This document shows, one piece after another, positions 63,828 through 64,000 of a stretch of DNA of 64,000 nt. The stretch covers positions 62,001-126,000 of the forward strand of contig NZ_VTOK01000014.1 of the NCBI RefSeq assembly GCF_009765375.1, given 5' to 3'. Position numbers and translations under genes: made by a program. The stretch's first letter is position 1. Every line of letters begins with the position of its first letter. The notes below the pieces were generated by a model that saw only the letters and a list, made by a program, of their open reading frames with translations, had not been told where the DNA came from and ran no database searches. The stretch is from Alteribacillus sp. YIM 98480. GTDB lineage: Bacteria; Bacillota; Bacilli; Bacillales; Marinococcaceae.

Positions 63828-64000
63828 TTAGTATACATCGCGCTGATAACGTTTTTCTTTTTTCATGTTGTCAAGATAATCTTCTGCTTGTTCAGCACTC
63901 TTTCTGCCCTCTTTTTCGATAATCTCAAGGAGAGTGTTGTGAACGTCTTTGGCCATTTTATTCTTATCACCACAGACGTAAAAATAGGCACCATTTTCTA
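63828..64000 (-). CDS. C-terminal end of a CysJ-like sulfite reductase flavoprotein (partial)
   Basis: The last 56 codons of a gene that continues beyond the window. GAYFYVCGDKNKMAKDVHNT is the FNR-type NADPH-binding block, and the protein ends KKEKRYQRDVY, as sulfite reductase alpha subunits (CysJ) do. A P450 reductase-type flavoprotein shares this ending and cannot be excluded. No terminator is obvious after the stop. Confidence 0.85.
   Translation of the reverse strand, partial: ENGAYFYVCGDKNKMAKDVHNTLLEIIEKEGRKSAEQAEDYLDNMKKEKRYQRDVY

Overview
This window is chromosomal DNA from an endospore-forming, salt-adapted member of the Bacillaceae. The gene order follows the yut-yun-suf-met-gcv-fad-yus stretch of the Bacillus subtilis chromosome almost gene for gene. 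Spore genes recur throughout: a YutH coat protein, a YutC lipoprotein, LytH, YunB, two CotF-type coat proteins, an alpha/beta-type SASP and a KatX-like catalase. A lone ectoine hydroxylase and many very acidic proteins suggest a moderate halophile or haloalkaliphile. I cannot name the species. I saw no rRNA, tRNA, CRISPR array or prophage.

Layout. 0.1-9.1 kb: yutH, yutG, yutF, yutE, a GlpX-type fructose-bisphosphatase with two small genes, yutD, yutC, lipoyl synthase and lytH. 9.2-17.2 kb: a MetPS-type amino acid importer, yunB, dfrA-thyA, yunC, yunD, yunE and yunF. 17.3-23.7 kb: the sufCDSUB iron-sulfur operon, a small predicted gene and yurZ. 24-27.2 kb: the metNIQ methionine importer behind a SAM riboswitch. 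27.3-31 kb: a heterodimeric ABC exporter. 31.4-38 kb: gcvH, yusI and the fadN-fadA-fadE beta-oxidation operon under a FadR-type palindrome. 38-45.7 kb: coat proteins, ectD behind a sigma-B-like promoter, a DUF2254 membrane protein, a LiaG-like pair and ilvD. 45.7-52.1 kb: a Fur-boxed yclNOPQ-type siderophore importer with a frameshift in yclN, and two MFS transporters. 52.2-57.8 kb: a formate dehydrogenase operon with two unusual small proteins, and phaRC. 58-64 kb: repeat-rich DNA with small genes, SASP, katX, an SDR protein, a decayed BCCT transporter and the end of a cysJ-like gene.

The functional themes join up. LipA makes the lipoyl cofactor carried by GcvH; Suf supplies Fe-S clusters to LipA, IlvD and formate dehydrogenase; metNIQ and the MetPS-type importer supply amino acids; Fad feeds acetyl-CoA metabolism and PhaRC polymerises hydroxyacyl-CoA.

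The most unusual feature is a family of structured intergenic repeats. There are at least ten full, variant or partial copies with shared ends, directly abutting in one place and apparently inserted into a terminator loop in another. Other points of interest are the cysteine-less HMA-like protein and zinc-ribbon mini-protein in the formate dehydrogenase operon, an IS3 transposase remnant and a BCCT transporter remnant.
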